A stretch of 64,000 nucleotides of DNA from Rikenellaceae bacterium (GTDB lineage Bacteria > Bacteroidota > Bacteroidia > Bacteroidales > Rikenellaceae). Numbering within the stretch: the stretch's first letter is position 1; the number at the start of each line of letters is the position of its first letter. The stretch lies in assembly GCA_015059785.1 (NCBI GenBank), contig SUZS01000003.1:1-64000 (forward strand), written 5' to 3'. Made by a program: the position numbers and the translations under genes. Positions 33,515-45,225 of the stretch are shown one piece after another. The notes under the pieces are model-generated. The model made no database searches and was not told where the DNA came from. It saw only the letters and a list, made by a program, of their open reading frames with translations.

Positions 33515-34471
33515 ATGGGAACGCCTCTCGCACTAAAGATTGTGGTGGTTATTGCGCTGTTTTTTCAGCTCATAGCCATTATATATGCCATTCGCCTTGT
33601 CAGAAGAACTAAGTATAATTCTATCTGGATTCTCTGTATCATTGGCTTTGTGCTTATCGCCGTAGAGCGATATTTTGAGGTTATCGGTATTGAAAACACT
33701 CAGGTAGGACTCTATATATCTATCGCTTTAGGTGTTAGCGTATCGATATGCGTCTCTGTTGCCGTTATGTTTGGCCATAGATTGGTCAGCTACATTGAGC
33801 GCGTAGAGCGTCAGCGTGCAACCTTTAATCGCCGAATTATGACGGCGGTGCTCAGAGCTGAGGAGCGTTCAAGGCTAAACTTCTCTAAGGAGCTTCACGA
33901 CGGTATGGGGCCGTTGCTTTCGTCGGCGAAGATGTCTCTTTCGGCCCTGTCGCAAGAGGGACTTACAGCGCAGCAGCGCGAGATATTGAGCAATACAACA
34001 TATGTTCTTGACGAGGCTCTGCGCTCTGTGCGTGAGATATCTAACAACCTATCGCCTCAGGTGCTTCTGGATTTCGGATTGCGCCAGGCTGTGCAGAACT
34101 TTACAACACGATGCTCGTCGCTACATGGCGTGACTATTAAGTTTAACACCACGCTGCGTGCCGAGCGATTTGATAACGATGTGGAGGTTATTATCTACCG
34201 AGTGATTTGTGAGCTGATAAACAACTCACTTAAACACTCAGGCTGTACGACTATCAAGCTCAAACTTGATTATGACAACAATTTACTCACGCTTAGCTAT
34301 GCCGATAATGGACGGGGCTTTGAGCCTCAGGCGATGATGGATTGCGGTATGGGATTGTCAAATATGTCGTCGCGCATAGGCTCTTTGGGCGGTGTATTTA
34401 CCATTGATAGTGCTAAGGGGAAGGGTATGAAAGCCCAGGCGTCGGTGCAAGTAAATAGTGTTACGGTATGA
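33515..34471 (+). CDS. Sensor histidine kinase (HisKA_3 / NarL-system type)
   Basis: 318 aa; two TM segments, LHDGMGPLLSSAKMSL, HATPase YADNGRGF. Confidence 0.9.
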   Translation: MGTPLALKIVVVIALFFQLIAIIYAIRLVRRTKYNSIWILCIIGFVLIAVERYFEVIGIENTQVGLYISIALGVSVSICVSVAVMFGHRLVSYIERVERQRATFNRRIMTAVLRAEERSRLNFSKELHDGMGPLLSSAKMSLSALSQEGLTAQQREILSNTTYVLDEALRSVREISNNLSPQVLLDFGLRQAVQNFTTRCSSLHGVTIKFNTTLRAERFDNDVEVIIYRVICELINNSLKHSGCTTIKLKLDYDNNLLTLSYADNGRGFEPQAMMDCGMGLSNMSSRIGSLGGVFTIDSAKGKGMKAQASVQVNSVTV

Positions 34472-35076
34472 TAAGAATCGCGCTTGTAGATGACCATACT
34501 CTCTTTAGAAATGGTCTTAAGGGTCTGCTGTTGACAAACTCGCGCTACACAGTAGTTGGCGAGTTCTCTGACGGCTCACAGCTTATTGCCGCACTGCCAC
34601 ACTTGGAGGTAGATGTGGTGCTGATGGATATATCTATGCCAAATATGGATGGCAAAACAGCCACAATCCTTGCGCTGCAACAACGCCCCGAGCTGAAGAT
34701 TGTCGCCCTTACAATGTACGGCGAGGAGCAGTATGTCCAGCAGATGGTAGATGCCGGTGTGGTAGGCTTTATCCATAAAGATTCTGATATCAAGATTGTA
34801 TTTGAGGCTATTGATACTGTTGTCGCTGGTGGCGAGTATCTTCCAGAGATTCAGATTGTTGAGGGGCTTGATGACCCTGATATGCTAACTGAGCGAGAAC
34901 TCGCAGTTCTCACCTGCATCTGCAAGGGACTCTCAACCCCTCAGATAGCCGAGCATCTCAACATCTCTAAGCGCACCGTAGATGCCCACCGCGCCCGCAT
35001 CCTTGAAAAAACCGGATGTAATAATACAGCCAGTTTGGTGGTTCACGCAGTTACTAAGCTCAAAATTTTGCCGTGA
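34468..35076 (+). CDS. LuxR/NarL-family response regulator
   Basis: 202 aa; receiver VLMDISMPNMDG and C-terminal LTERELAVLTCICKGLSTPQIAEHLNISKRTVDAHRA HTH. Confidence 0.95.
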   Translation: MIRIALVDDHTLFRNGLKGLLLTNSRYTVVGEFSDGSQLIAALPHLEVDVVLMDISMPNMDGKTATILALQQRPELKIVALTMYGEEQYVQQMVDAGVVGFIHKDSDIKIVFEAIDTVVAGGEYLPEIQIVEGLDDPDMLTERELAVLTCICKGLSTPQIAEHLNISKRTVDAHRARILEKTGCNNTASLVVHAVTKLKILP

Positions 35077-35203
35077 TTTTGTTGTGAAAATGGGTATTTA
35101 CTTCCGCTAACGAGAAAAATTGTCTTGGCTGTACGTTTTGAGTACTATCCTGCGCCAATTTTTCTCGCCGAGCGTTGTAAATCCTCCATTTTGACAACAA
35201 AAT
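35076..35203. repeat. Long imperfect inverted repeat, copy 2 of the TTTACTTCCGCTA/CCGAGCGT hairpin element
   Basis: ATTTTGTTGTGAAAATGGGTATTTACTTCCGCTAACGAGAAAAATTG pairs with CAATTTTTCTCGCCGAGCGTTGTAAATCCTCCATTTTGACAACAAAAT. Confidence 0.8.
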
Positions 35204-35225
35204 GGGGCGGTACTCTAATTGAACT
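35173..35225. repeat. 53-nt direct repeat, copy 1
   Basis: CGTTGTAAATCCTCCATTTTGACAACAAAATGGGGCGGTACTCTAATTGAACT; 52/53 identical to 35401-35453. Confidence 0.9.
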
Positions 35226-35234
35226 TTACCGAGC

Positions 35235-35623
35235 GCTGGCTCGCCTTTGGCGACCCTTCCCCGCTGCGCCTCGGCAGTATCAGTCGCAGTGCAAGCACTT
35301 CAAAATGCGAAATTGAAAATCTGTGAACAAGTTCCCATTTTCAATTGTCGCCTTTTGCACCTTCGGTGTGCGACCGCTACTGCTCTCGGCTTAATCGCGG
35401 CGTTGTAAATCCTCCATTTTGACGACAAAATGGGGCGGTACTCTAATTGAACTGATAGTAGTGAATTAAGGAGGTTAATGAGTTTAGGGAAAATCACTAA
35501 ATTCCCTAATTTCACTAATCTCCTTAAATTCTTTATTCAGAGGAACAAAGTTTACGGCATTCTGCCGTTTCCTCCTCGCGGCTCGGCAAAGCCTGCGAGC
35601 AGTCTCTGCTCTCGCTCCGCAGC
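35235..35623. repeat. Composite non-coding repeat, copy 2
   Basis: Same module order as 26944..27229. Confidence 0.85.
35401..35453. repeat. 53-nt direct repeat, copy 2
   Basis: CGTTGTAAATCCTCCATTTTGACGACAAAATGGGGCGGTACTCTAATTGAACT. Confidence 0.9.
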
Positions 35624-35639
35624 AAAAAATCGTGAATTT

Positions 35640-35671
35640 TTTGGAAATAATATATAAATCTGTTATCTTTA
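35640..35671 (+). promoter_or_regulatory. Promoter for the ResB-CcsA-CCP operon
   Basis: TTTG-N20-TATCTTTA. Confidence 0.45.
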
Positions 35672-35688
35672 CACAAAAAAGAGGAATT

Positions 35689-36513
35689 ATGCAGGTCTCT
35701 ATCAGCCGTTATACGATTACTTCGGTGCTGCTTGTCTTGGTGGCGGGGGTTGTGTCGTGGCTGTTGGAGGCTATTGTGGGGGCGTTTCCGATAGATTTTT
35801 TCGCCTTCCCGATGAATGTTATCCTGATTGTGATATGGGGAGTGGTTGTTGTTGAGCTTTATAGGGCGAGGGCGCGCAGTGTTGTTGCGCGTTATCTTCT
35901 CTCTGTCTCGGCGACTATCACGGCTCTTGTGCTCTCGGCTGTGGGTTGCGTTGTTGTTGGATTGCAGAGTGAGCCTGCAACGCAGAGTTATGGTTTTGTG
36001 CTGTTGGTTTTATATGTTATGACAGTTCTTGCTATGGTTACTCTGAGAGGATGGTATGCAGGCGGAGTTCGTTGGAGGTTTTTGTTTAGCCACTTGGGAC
36101 TTCTGCTTGCTCTTATTGCGGGATTTTGGGGGGCGGCGGATTATGAGGAGCTTCGTATGGTTGTGGATGATGAGCCACGACAGGAGGCTATATATATAAA
36201 TGGTATGGCAACAAATCTTGACTATACACTTCGCCTTGCAGATTTTGATGTTGAGTATGGTGCTTCGGGTGTTCCAGAGCAGTACCGAGCAGATATTGAG
36301 GTGGATGACAAAACTGTTGCCCTTGAGGTTAATAGCCCGTATAGAGTTGGTTTTGGTGAGAGCATCTATCTGATGAACTTTGATAGTGCGGAGCAGGGTG
36401 TTCGCCTTGTTGTGCAGATTGTCCGTCAGCCGTGGCGTGGTGTTATGGTTGTGGGCATTGTGATGATGATTTTAGGTGCGTTGTTAATGTTTTTAGGAGG
36501 GGCAAAGCGATGA
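35689..36513 (+). CDS. ResB-like cytochrome c biogenesis protein
   Basis: Four TM helices with periplasmic insert; immediately upstream of a CcsA-like gene with ATGA overlap. ORF start 35632 trimmed. Confidence 0.7.
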   Translation: MQVSISRYTITSVLLVLVAGVVSWLLEAIVGAFPIDFFAFPMNVILIVIWGVVVVELYRARARSVVARYLLSVSATITALVLSAVGCVVVGLQSEPATQSYGFVLLVLYVMTVLAMVTLRGWYAGGVRWRFLFSHLGLLLALIAGFWGAADYEELRMVVDDEPRQEAIYINGMATNLDYTLRLADFDVEYGASGVPEQYRADIEVDDKTVALEVNSPYRVGFGESIYLMNFDSAEQGVRLVVQIVRQPWRGVMVVGIVMMILGALLMFLGGAKR

Positions 36514-37286
36514 TTGGTTGGGGTATTTTCTCAGTTTTTGCCATTGTGGCGGCTTTGCTGGGTGTTGTAGGCTCTGTGGCGGCGTTGCGCGGTAAGGAGA
36601 AGAGTCGTGTGGCAACTGTCGCTATGTGGGTAGCTACGGCAGTGCTCCTTCTGTTTGTCGTGGGGCTGTGGATAACCCTTGGCCGACCACCTATGAGGAC
36701 AATGGGTGAGACAAGAGTGTGGTATAGCCTCTTTCTCTTTGCCTCAGGAGCCTTTACCTTTCAGCGTTGGGGCTATAGATGGGTGCCTACCTTTGCGACA
36801 ATGCTCGCTACGGTATTTATGGTTATAAACTGCTTGAGACCAGAGATTCACGACGCTACGCTGATGCCGGCACTGCAAAGTGTGTGGTTTATACCGCATG
36901 TGGCTATCTATATGTTTGCCTATGCGCTGTTAGGCTGTGCGACACTGCTGTCGGTCTACTCGCTATTTGGGCGTCAGAGTGTTGATAACGCCGTAGAGAG
37001 TCTGCTCTATGGCGGAGTGGCTTTCCTTACAGTCGGTATGCTTACGGGTGCGCTGTGGGCAAAGCAGGCGTGGGGAGACTACTGGAGTTGGGATGCTAAG
37101 GAGAGCTGGGCGGCGGCTACATGGTTGTTGTACCTGCTTGCTATACACCTTTTGAGGCTCAAGAGGGGTAGTAAAGGGGTTGTTTGCGCAGTTATAGTAG
37201 TGGCTTTTCTGTCGCTACAGATGTGTTGGTATGGGGTCAATTACCTGCCATCGGCAAAGCAAAGCGTGCATGTATATAATAGATAA
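36510..37286 (+). CDS. ccsA: Cytochrome c biogenesis protein CcsA
   Basis: Multi-TM; WGDYWSWDAKESWAAATWLLYLLAIH WWD-like motif. ORF start 36432 trimmed. Confidence 0.88.
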   Translation: MIGWGIFSVFAIVAALLGVVGSVAALRGKEKSRVATVAMWVATAVLLLFVVGLWITLGRPPMRTMGETRVWYSLFLFASGAFTFQRWGYRWVPTFATMLATVFMVINCLRPEIHDATLMPALQSVWFIPHVAIYMFAYALLGCATLLSVYSLFGRQSVDNAVESLLYGGVAFLTVGMLTGALWAKQAWGDYWSWDAKESWAAATWLLYLLAIHLLRLKRGSKGVVCAVIVVAFLSLQMCWYGVNYLPSAKQSVHVYNR

Positions 37287-37307
37287 AACACATTAAACCA
37301 AACAGTT

Positions 37308-38669
37308 ATGATGAAAAAACTACTTTATGGATTGTTGGCTCTTGTGGCGGTGCTCTTTGCGATTTATCGCATAAGTTGCTCAGCGCCGTCTGATAAGTTG
37401 CCTGAGAATGAGCAGCTGCTCGCAATTCTTGATGAGGGAGGCTGCTTGAGCTGCCATAGTGCAGAGCCACAGCTGCCTTTTTACGCCTCTTTCCCAATTA
37501 TTGGCGACATGGTCAAGGCAGATAGCCAGACGGGCTACAAGATGTTTGACATTGCGCCGATGATGGCGGCACTGAAAAATGGCGGTAAGATTTCTGTTGT
37601 AGATGTAGCCAAGGTTGAGAAGGCTGCCCTTGATGGCGATATGCCAATGGCAAAGTACTACCTTGTGCATTGGGGTAGCCAGATGACAAAGGCTAAGGCG
37701 GCTATTGTAGATAGCTGGGCAGATAACTATCGCGCACAGTACTACAACGACGGTCTAAAGGGAGAGGTTATCCGTCCTATTGCGCAGAGCATACCTACAG
37801 ATGCGGCAAAGGTTGAGCTTGGTCGTATTCTCTATCACGACACACGCCTTTCTATTGACAACACTGTCTCATGTGCCTCTTGTCACGGTCTTAACACCGC
37901 TGGCGTAGATAATAAGCAGTACTCCGAGGGCGTTGGTGGACAGTTTGGTGGCGTAAATGCTCCAACGGTATACAATGCTGTATATAACTTTGTTCAGTTC
38001 TGGGATGGTCGCGCAGCTACGCTTGAGCTTCAGGCTGCAGGACCTCCGCTCAACCCAGTAGAGATGGGCTGTGAGACTTTTGACCAGATTGTGGCAAAAC
38101 TGGCAAAGGATAAGGCGCTGACAAAGAAGTTCAAGGCGGTCTATCCAGATGGCTGGAACGAGAAGAATATCACTGATGCTATTGCCGAGTTTGAGCGCAC
38201 GCTCATCACCCCTAACTCTGCCTTTGACAACTATTTGCGTGGCGATATGACGGCAATTACCGAGGAGCAGAAAGAGGGTTATGAGCTCTTTGTAAAGTAC
38301 AACTGCGCGACCTGCCATGTAGGCGCAAATCTCGGTGGAGAGTCGTACGAGCTGATGGGCCAGTATGCAGACTACTTTGCCGATAGAGGCACAGAGCTGA
38401 CCGTTGAGGATAATGGTCGCAATAAGGAGACAGCCCTTGAGCGTGACCGCCACCGCTTTAAGGTTCCTGGCCTTAGAAATGTCGCCCTTACAGCACCTTA
38501 CTTCCACGATGGTACCGAGCCAGAGCTTAAGGAGGCTGTCTGCAAGATGGGTACTTATCAAGTAGGCGTATCGCTTACCGATGCTGAGGAGGAGAAGATT
38601 GTCGCCTTCCTTGAGAGTCTTACTGGCGAGCATAATGGTACACTACTTACAAACGACAATATGAAATAG
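37308..38669 (+). CDS. Triheme cytochrome c peroxidase
   Basis: 453 aa; three CXXCH motifs (CLSCH, CASCH, CATCH); ELGRILYHDTRLSIDNTVSCASCH, FHDGTEPELKEAV. Confidence 0.92.
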   Translation: MMKKLLYGLLALVAVLFAIYRISCSAPSDKLPENEQLLAILDEGGCLSCHSAEPQLPFYASFPIIGDMVKADSQTGYKMFDIAPMMAALKNGGKISVVDVAKVEKAALDGDMPMAKYYLVHWGSQMTKAKAAIVDSWADNYRAQYYNDGLKGEVIRPIAQSIPTDAAKVELGRILYHDTRLSIDNTVSCASCHGLNTAGVDNKQYSEGVGGQFGGVNAPTVYNAVYNFVQFWDGRAATLELQAAGPPLNPVEMGCETFDQIVAKLAKDKALTKKFKAVYPDGWNEKNITDAIAEFERTLITPNSAFDNYLRGDMTAITEEQKEGYELFVKYNCATCHVGANLGGESYELMGQYADYFADRGTELTVEDNGRNKETALERDRHRFKVPGLRNVALTAPYFHDGTEPELKEAVCKMGTYQVGVSLTDAEEEKIVAFLESLTGEHNGTLLTNDNMK

Positions 38670-38680
38670 TAACCAATTTT

Positions 38681-38712
38681 CTTGGTTCTTTATCTAAAAA
38701 GCACTACCTTTG
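38681..38712 (+). promoter_or_regulatory. thi operon promoter
   Basis: CTTG-N20-TACCTTTG placed about 12 nt 5' of the riboswitch P1 strand. Confidence 0.6.
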
Positions 38713-38723
38713 TAGTAAATACT

Positions 38724-38897
38724 GCAAAGGGGTGCTTTTGTTTTGCTCTGAACGGCATATGGCGTTTGGGTTAGCCTACAAATCTGGTTGGGTTTGTCGG
38801 TGGCTCAAGATTGGTTTGGCAGATGTGGTTTGAGCGGGCGTAAGGCTGAGATTATACCCTTGAACTTGATGTAGTTAGTACTACCGAAAGGATTGCG
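38724..38897 (+). ncRNA. TPP (Thi-box) riboswitch
   Basis: GGGGTGC...GGCTGAGATTATACCCTTGAACTTGATGTAGTTAGTACTACCGAAAGGATTGC; P2 AGGGGT/ACCCTT, P4 GTAG/CTAC. Confidence 0.93.
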
Positions 38898-38906
38898 CGG
38901 CTTAGG

Positions 38907-38970
38907 CCCTCTTTGTATCTATACAGTTACTATTATGAGACTTACTGTGAACAACAAAGAGGGTCTTTTT
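38907..38970 (+). terminator. Candidate riboswitch-controlled terminator spanning the thiS start codon
   Basis: CCCTCTTTG (38907-38915) ... CAAAGAGGG (38955-38963) TCTTTTT. Confidence 0.6.
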
Positions 38971-39132
38971 CTATCTACAACCCTCAGTCAGCTCATCGCT
39001 GAGCTATCAATTACCACTACGGGCATCGCTGTGGCGGTAAACAGAAAAATTATCCCCCGACAACTCTGGGAGCAGACAAATCTGACCGAGGGGGACTCTA
39101 TTGTTATAATTAAAGCAGTCTACGGAGGATGA
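38935..39132 (+). CDS. thiS: Sulfur carrier protein ThiS
   Basis: 66 aa, C-terminal GG; starts MRLTVNNKEG. Confidence 0.92.
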   Translation: MRLTVNNKEGLFLSTTLSQLIAELSITTTGIAVAVNRKIIPRQLWEQTNLTEGDSIVIIKAVYGG

Positions 39133-39733
39133 TACAGTTTATATCTCACTTTACGGCGCGCTACTCCTATTTGGACTCCGTAAGACTCGCCCTTGAGGGT
39201 GGTTGTCGGTGGATTCAGCTCAGAATGAAGGACGCTACGCAGACAGAACTCTATCGTACAGCACTGATTGTTAAACAGATGTGTAGCGACTATGGCGCGA
39301 CTTTTATTATTGACGACAATGTGCATATTGCCCATCGTATATCTGCCGATGGGGTGCATCTTGGCAAGAACGATATGCCGATAGCCTGGGCGCGAGACAT
39401 TTTGGGACCAAATGCCATTATTGGCGGTACGGCAAATACCTTTGAGGATGTTCTGTCTATAGCAAAGGCGGGTGGTAACTACATCGGCTGTGGGCCGTAT
39501 CGCTTTACCAAAACAAAGGAGCGGTTAAGTCCTATACTTGGTCTTGAGGGTTATCGGGATATTGTCAGGCAGATGCGAGAGCATAATATAACACTTCCGA
39601 TAGTGGCTATAGGAGGAATTACGGCTGAGGATTTGCCCGCTCTAAAGCAGACGGGCGTAGATGGTATAGCACTAAGTGGCAGTGTGTTAAGGGCTGATAA
39701 TCCAGAGTGTGAAATGAGTAAAATTATAAAACT

Positions 39734-39749
<16 letters not shown>
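39129..39749 (+). CDS. thiE: Thiamine phosphate synthase
   Basis: 206 aa; [39 protein letters not shown]. Confidence 0.93.
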
Positions 39750-43174
<3,425 letters not shown>

Positions 43175-43199
<25 letters not shown>

Positions 43200-43849
43200 C
43201 CCTCGCGGAAGTAGGCGAGGCGGGGCAACAGAAGATTAAGGGCACAAAGGTGCTTGTTGTGGGCGTTGGTGGACTGGGTGCAGTCGTGGCTCAGTACCTT
43301 GTGGCGGCTGGAGTGGGAAAGGTCGGAGTTGTTGATGGCGACAGCGTGAGTGTCAGCAACCTACATCGCCAAATTCTCTACAGCGAGCAGGATGTCAGAA
43401 GACCAAAAGTTGAGGTTGCAGCCGATAGACTGAGGGCGATGAATAGCGAGGTTGAGGTTGTTTCGTACAACACCTTCCTTACGGCAGAGAATGGGGCAGA
43501 GATTATTTCCGATTACGATATTGTCGTTGATGGGGCGGATAACTACGCTGTGCGGGCTGTAGCAGAGAGCATTTGTGCTGAGCAGAATAAACACTTTGTA
43601 CACGGGGCTGTGGAGGGCTTTGTGGGGCAGGTGTCGGTCTTTTGGGGCGATAGAACACACCGCTATAGTGAGATTTTTGAGCCTAACCAGAGCACAGAAA
43701 AGGGGATTGTTGGCGCTACGGCAGGGGTTGTTGCGGCAGCCGAGGTGTCGGAGTGCCTGAAGATTATCTGCGGCTATGGCACTGTGCTGTACAACCGACT
43801 GTGGAGGGTCGATTTAAGAACGATGAACTGCGAAATTTTTGAACTATGA
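43175..43849 (+). CDS. thiF: ThiF/MoeB/HesA adenylyltransferase
   Basis: 224 aa; RYSRQIALAEVGEAGQQKI, VGVGGLGAVVAQYL, GATAGVVAAAEVSECLK. Confidence 0.93.
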
Positions 43850-45171
43850 GACTACTTGCTATCACTCGCCCAGAACTCTATGTTGAGGAGATTCGTGAGG
43901 CTATATATCTGCTTGAAAATGTGGTGGATATCCTGCATATCCGTAAGCCAAATGCTACGGCAGAACAGGTGGAACACCTTCTCTGTGCATTGAGAAAATA
44001 TCGCGACCGTATAGTGTTGCACGACCACTTTGATTTGGCGGTAAAATACTCGCTTGCTGGTGTGCATCTGAATAGCCGAAATAGCACTGTGCCGACCTCT
44101 TTTCGGGGAACAATTAGCCGCTCGTGCCACTCGGCGGAGGAGGTTGTGCGGTATAAAGCCGAGTGCGACTATGTTTTTCTCTCGCCAATCTTTGACAGCA
44201 TATCTAAGGAGGGGTATCGCTCGGCCTTTTCTGCTGATGAACTTGAGGCACTTCGTGATAGCGGAGTAATTGATAGTAAGGTCTATGCACTGGGCGGAGT
44301 TACGATGAATAACCTTCAGAGGCTTAAGGCTTTAGGCTTTGGTGGCGCGGCGATGCTTGGCGCGGCGTGGAAGCATCATCTTACGCCACCTGTGGTGCTG
44401 ACTGTTGCAGGGTCTGATAGTAGCGGTGGCGCGGGCATTCAGGCAGATATAAAGACCATTTCGGCACTGCGTGGCTTTGCTGCCTCGGCAATTACCGCCG
44501 TTACGGCACAGAATACAATGGGGGTGACAGATATTGTTCCTCTCACTGCCGATGCCGTTAGAAATCAGGCTGTTGCAGTCTTTGAGGATTTGGATGTAAA
44601 GGCCGTGAAAATCGGTATGGTGCATAATAGTGAGGTCGTTAAGGCTGTGGCTGATGTGATTGAGAAGTACACTGCGCAGTATACAGTTTGTGACCCTGTT
44701 ATGGTGGCGACAAGTGGTGCAAAACTTATTGAGGATAAGACTGTTGCGACGCTCGTAAGTCGTCTCTTCCCACTCTCTACGCTTGTGACGCCTAATCTGC
44801 GCGAGGCGGCAGTTTTGCTCGGGCGTGAGATTAACAGCGTGGATGAGATGAAAAGAGCTGCAAAGGAGCTCTCCGAGCAGTACAGAACGGCAGTGCTTAT
44901 CAAGGGTGGGCATCTGTTGGATAGTACAATGTGTGATGTGCTGTGTAGTGGTGGCGAGATATATACCTTTGTCAGTCAGCGAGTTGAGAGTCGTAATACT
45001 CACGGCACGGGTTGTACTCTATCTTCTGCTATTGCCACTTTTTTGGCGCACGGATATGCTCTTAACAGCGCTGTCAGATTAGCAAAAGAGTATGTAACAA
45101 AGGCCATTGAGCAGGCAAAGGAGCTCTCATTTGGCAGGGGAAACGGTGCGCTGTGGCACTTTGGAGAGTAA
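43846..45171 (+). CDS. ThiE-like / ThiD fusion: thiamine phosphate synthase-like domain + hydroxymethylpyrimidine (phosphate) kinase
   Basis: 441 aa; N-terminal VDILHIRKPNA...GVHLNSRN..., C-terminal TVAGSDSSGGAGIQADIKTISALRGFAASAITAVTAQNT and THGTGCTLSSAIATFLA. Confidence 0.92.
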   Translation: MRLLAITRPELYVEEIREAIYLLENVVDILHIRKPNATAEQVEHLLCALRKYRDRIVLHDHFDLAVKYSLAGVHLNSRNSTVPTSFRGTISRSCHSAEEVVRYKAECDYVFLSPIFDSISKEGYRSAFSADELEALRDSGVIDSKVYALGGVTMNNLQRLKALGFGGAAMLGAAWKHHLTPPVVLTVAGSDSSGGAGIQADIKTISALRGFAASAITAVTAQNTMGVTDIVPLTADAVRNQAVAVFEDLDVKAVKIGMVHNSEVVKAVADVIEKYTAQYTVCDPVMVATSGAKLIEDKTVATLVSRLFPLSTLVTPNLREAAVLLGREINSVDEMKRAAKELSEQYRTAVLIKGGHLLDSTMCDVLCSGGEIYTFVSQRVESRNTHGTGCTLSSAIATFLAHGYALNSAVRLAKEYVTKAIEQAKELSFGRGNGALWHFGE

Positions 45172-45188
45172 TAATTTGGGCGAAAACC

Positions 45189-45219
45189 TTTGTACTTTCG
45201 TACAAAAGCACTACCTTTG
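45189..45219 (+). promoter_or_regulatory. susC-operon promoter with palindrome
   Basis: TTTG (45189-45192)-N19-TACCTTTG (45212-45219); palindrome TTTGTAC-TTTC-GTACAAA 45189-45206. Confidence 0.65.
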
Positions 45220-45225
45220 CCGATT

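Noticed and set aside
35173-35453. CRISPR-like array
   Set aside because: Only two 53-nt repeats with a 175-nt insert; no regular spacing and no cas genes.
35076-35640. Insertion sequence in the 35 kb intergenic region
   Set aside because: Inverted and direct repeats are present but there is no transposase ORF or remnant, so only a non-autonomous repeat is supported.
38893-38934. Upstream TTG start extending thiS
   Set aside because: It begins inside riboswitch P1; the ATG at 38935 gives a normal ThiS N-terminus.
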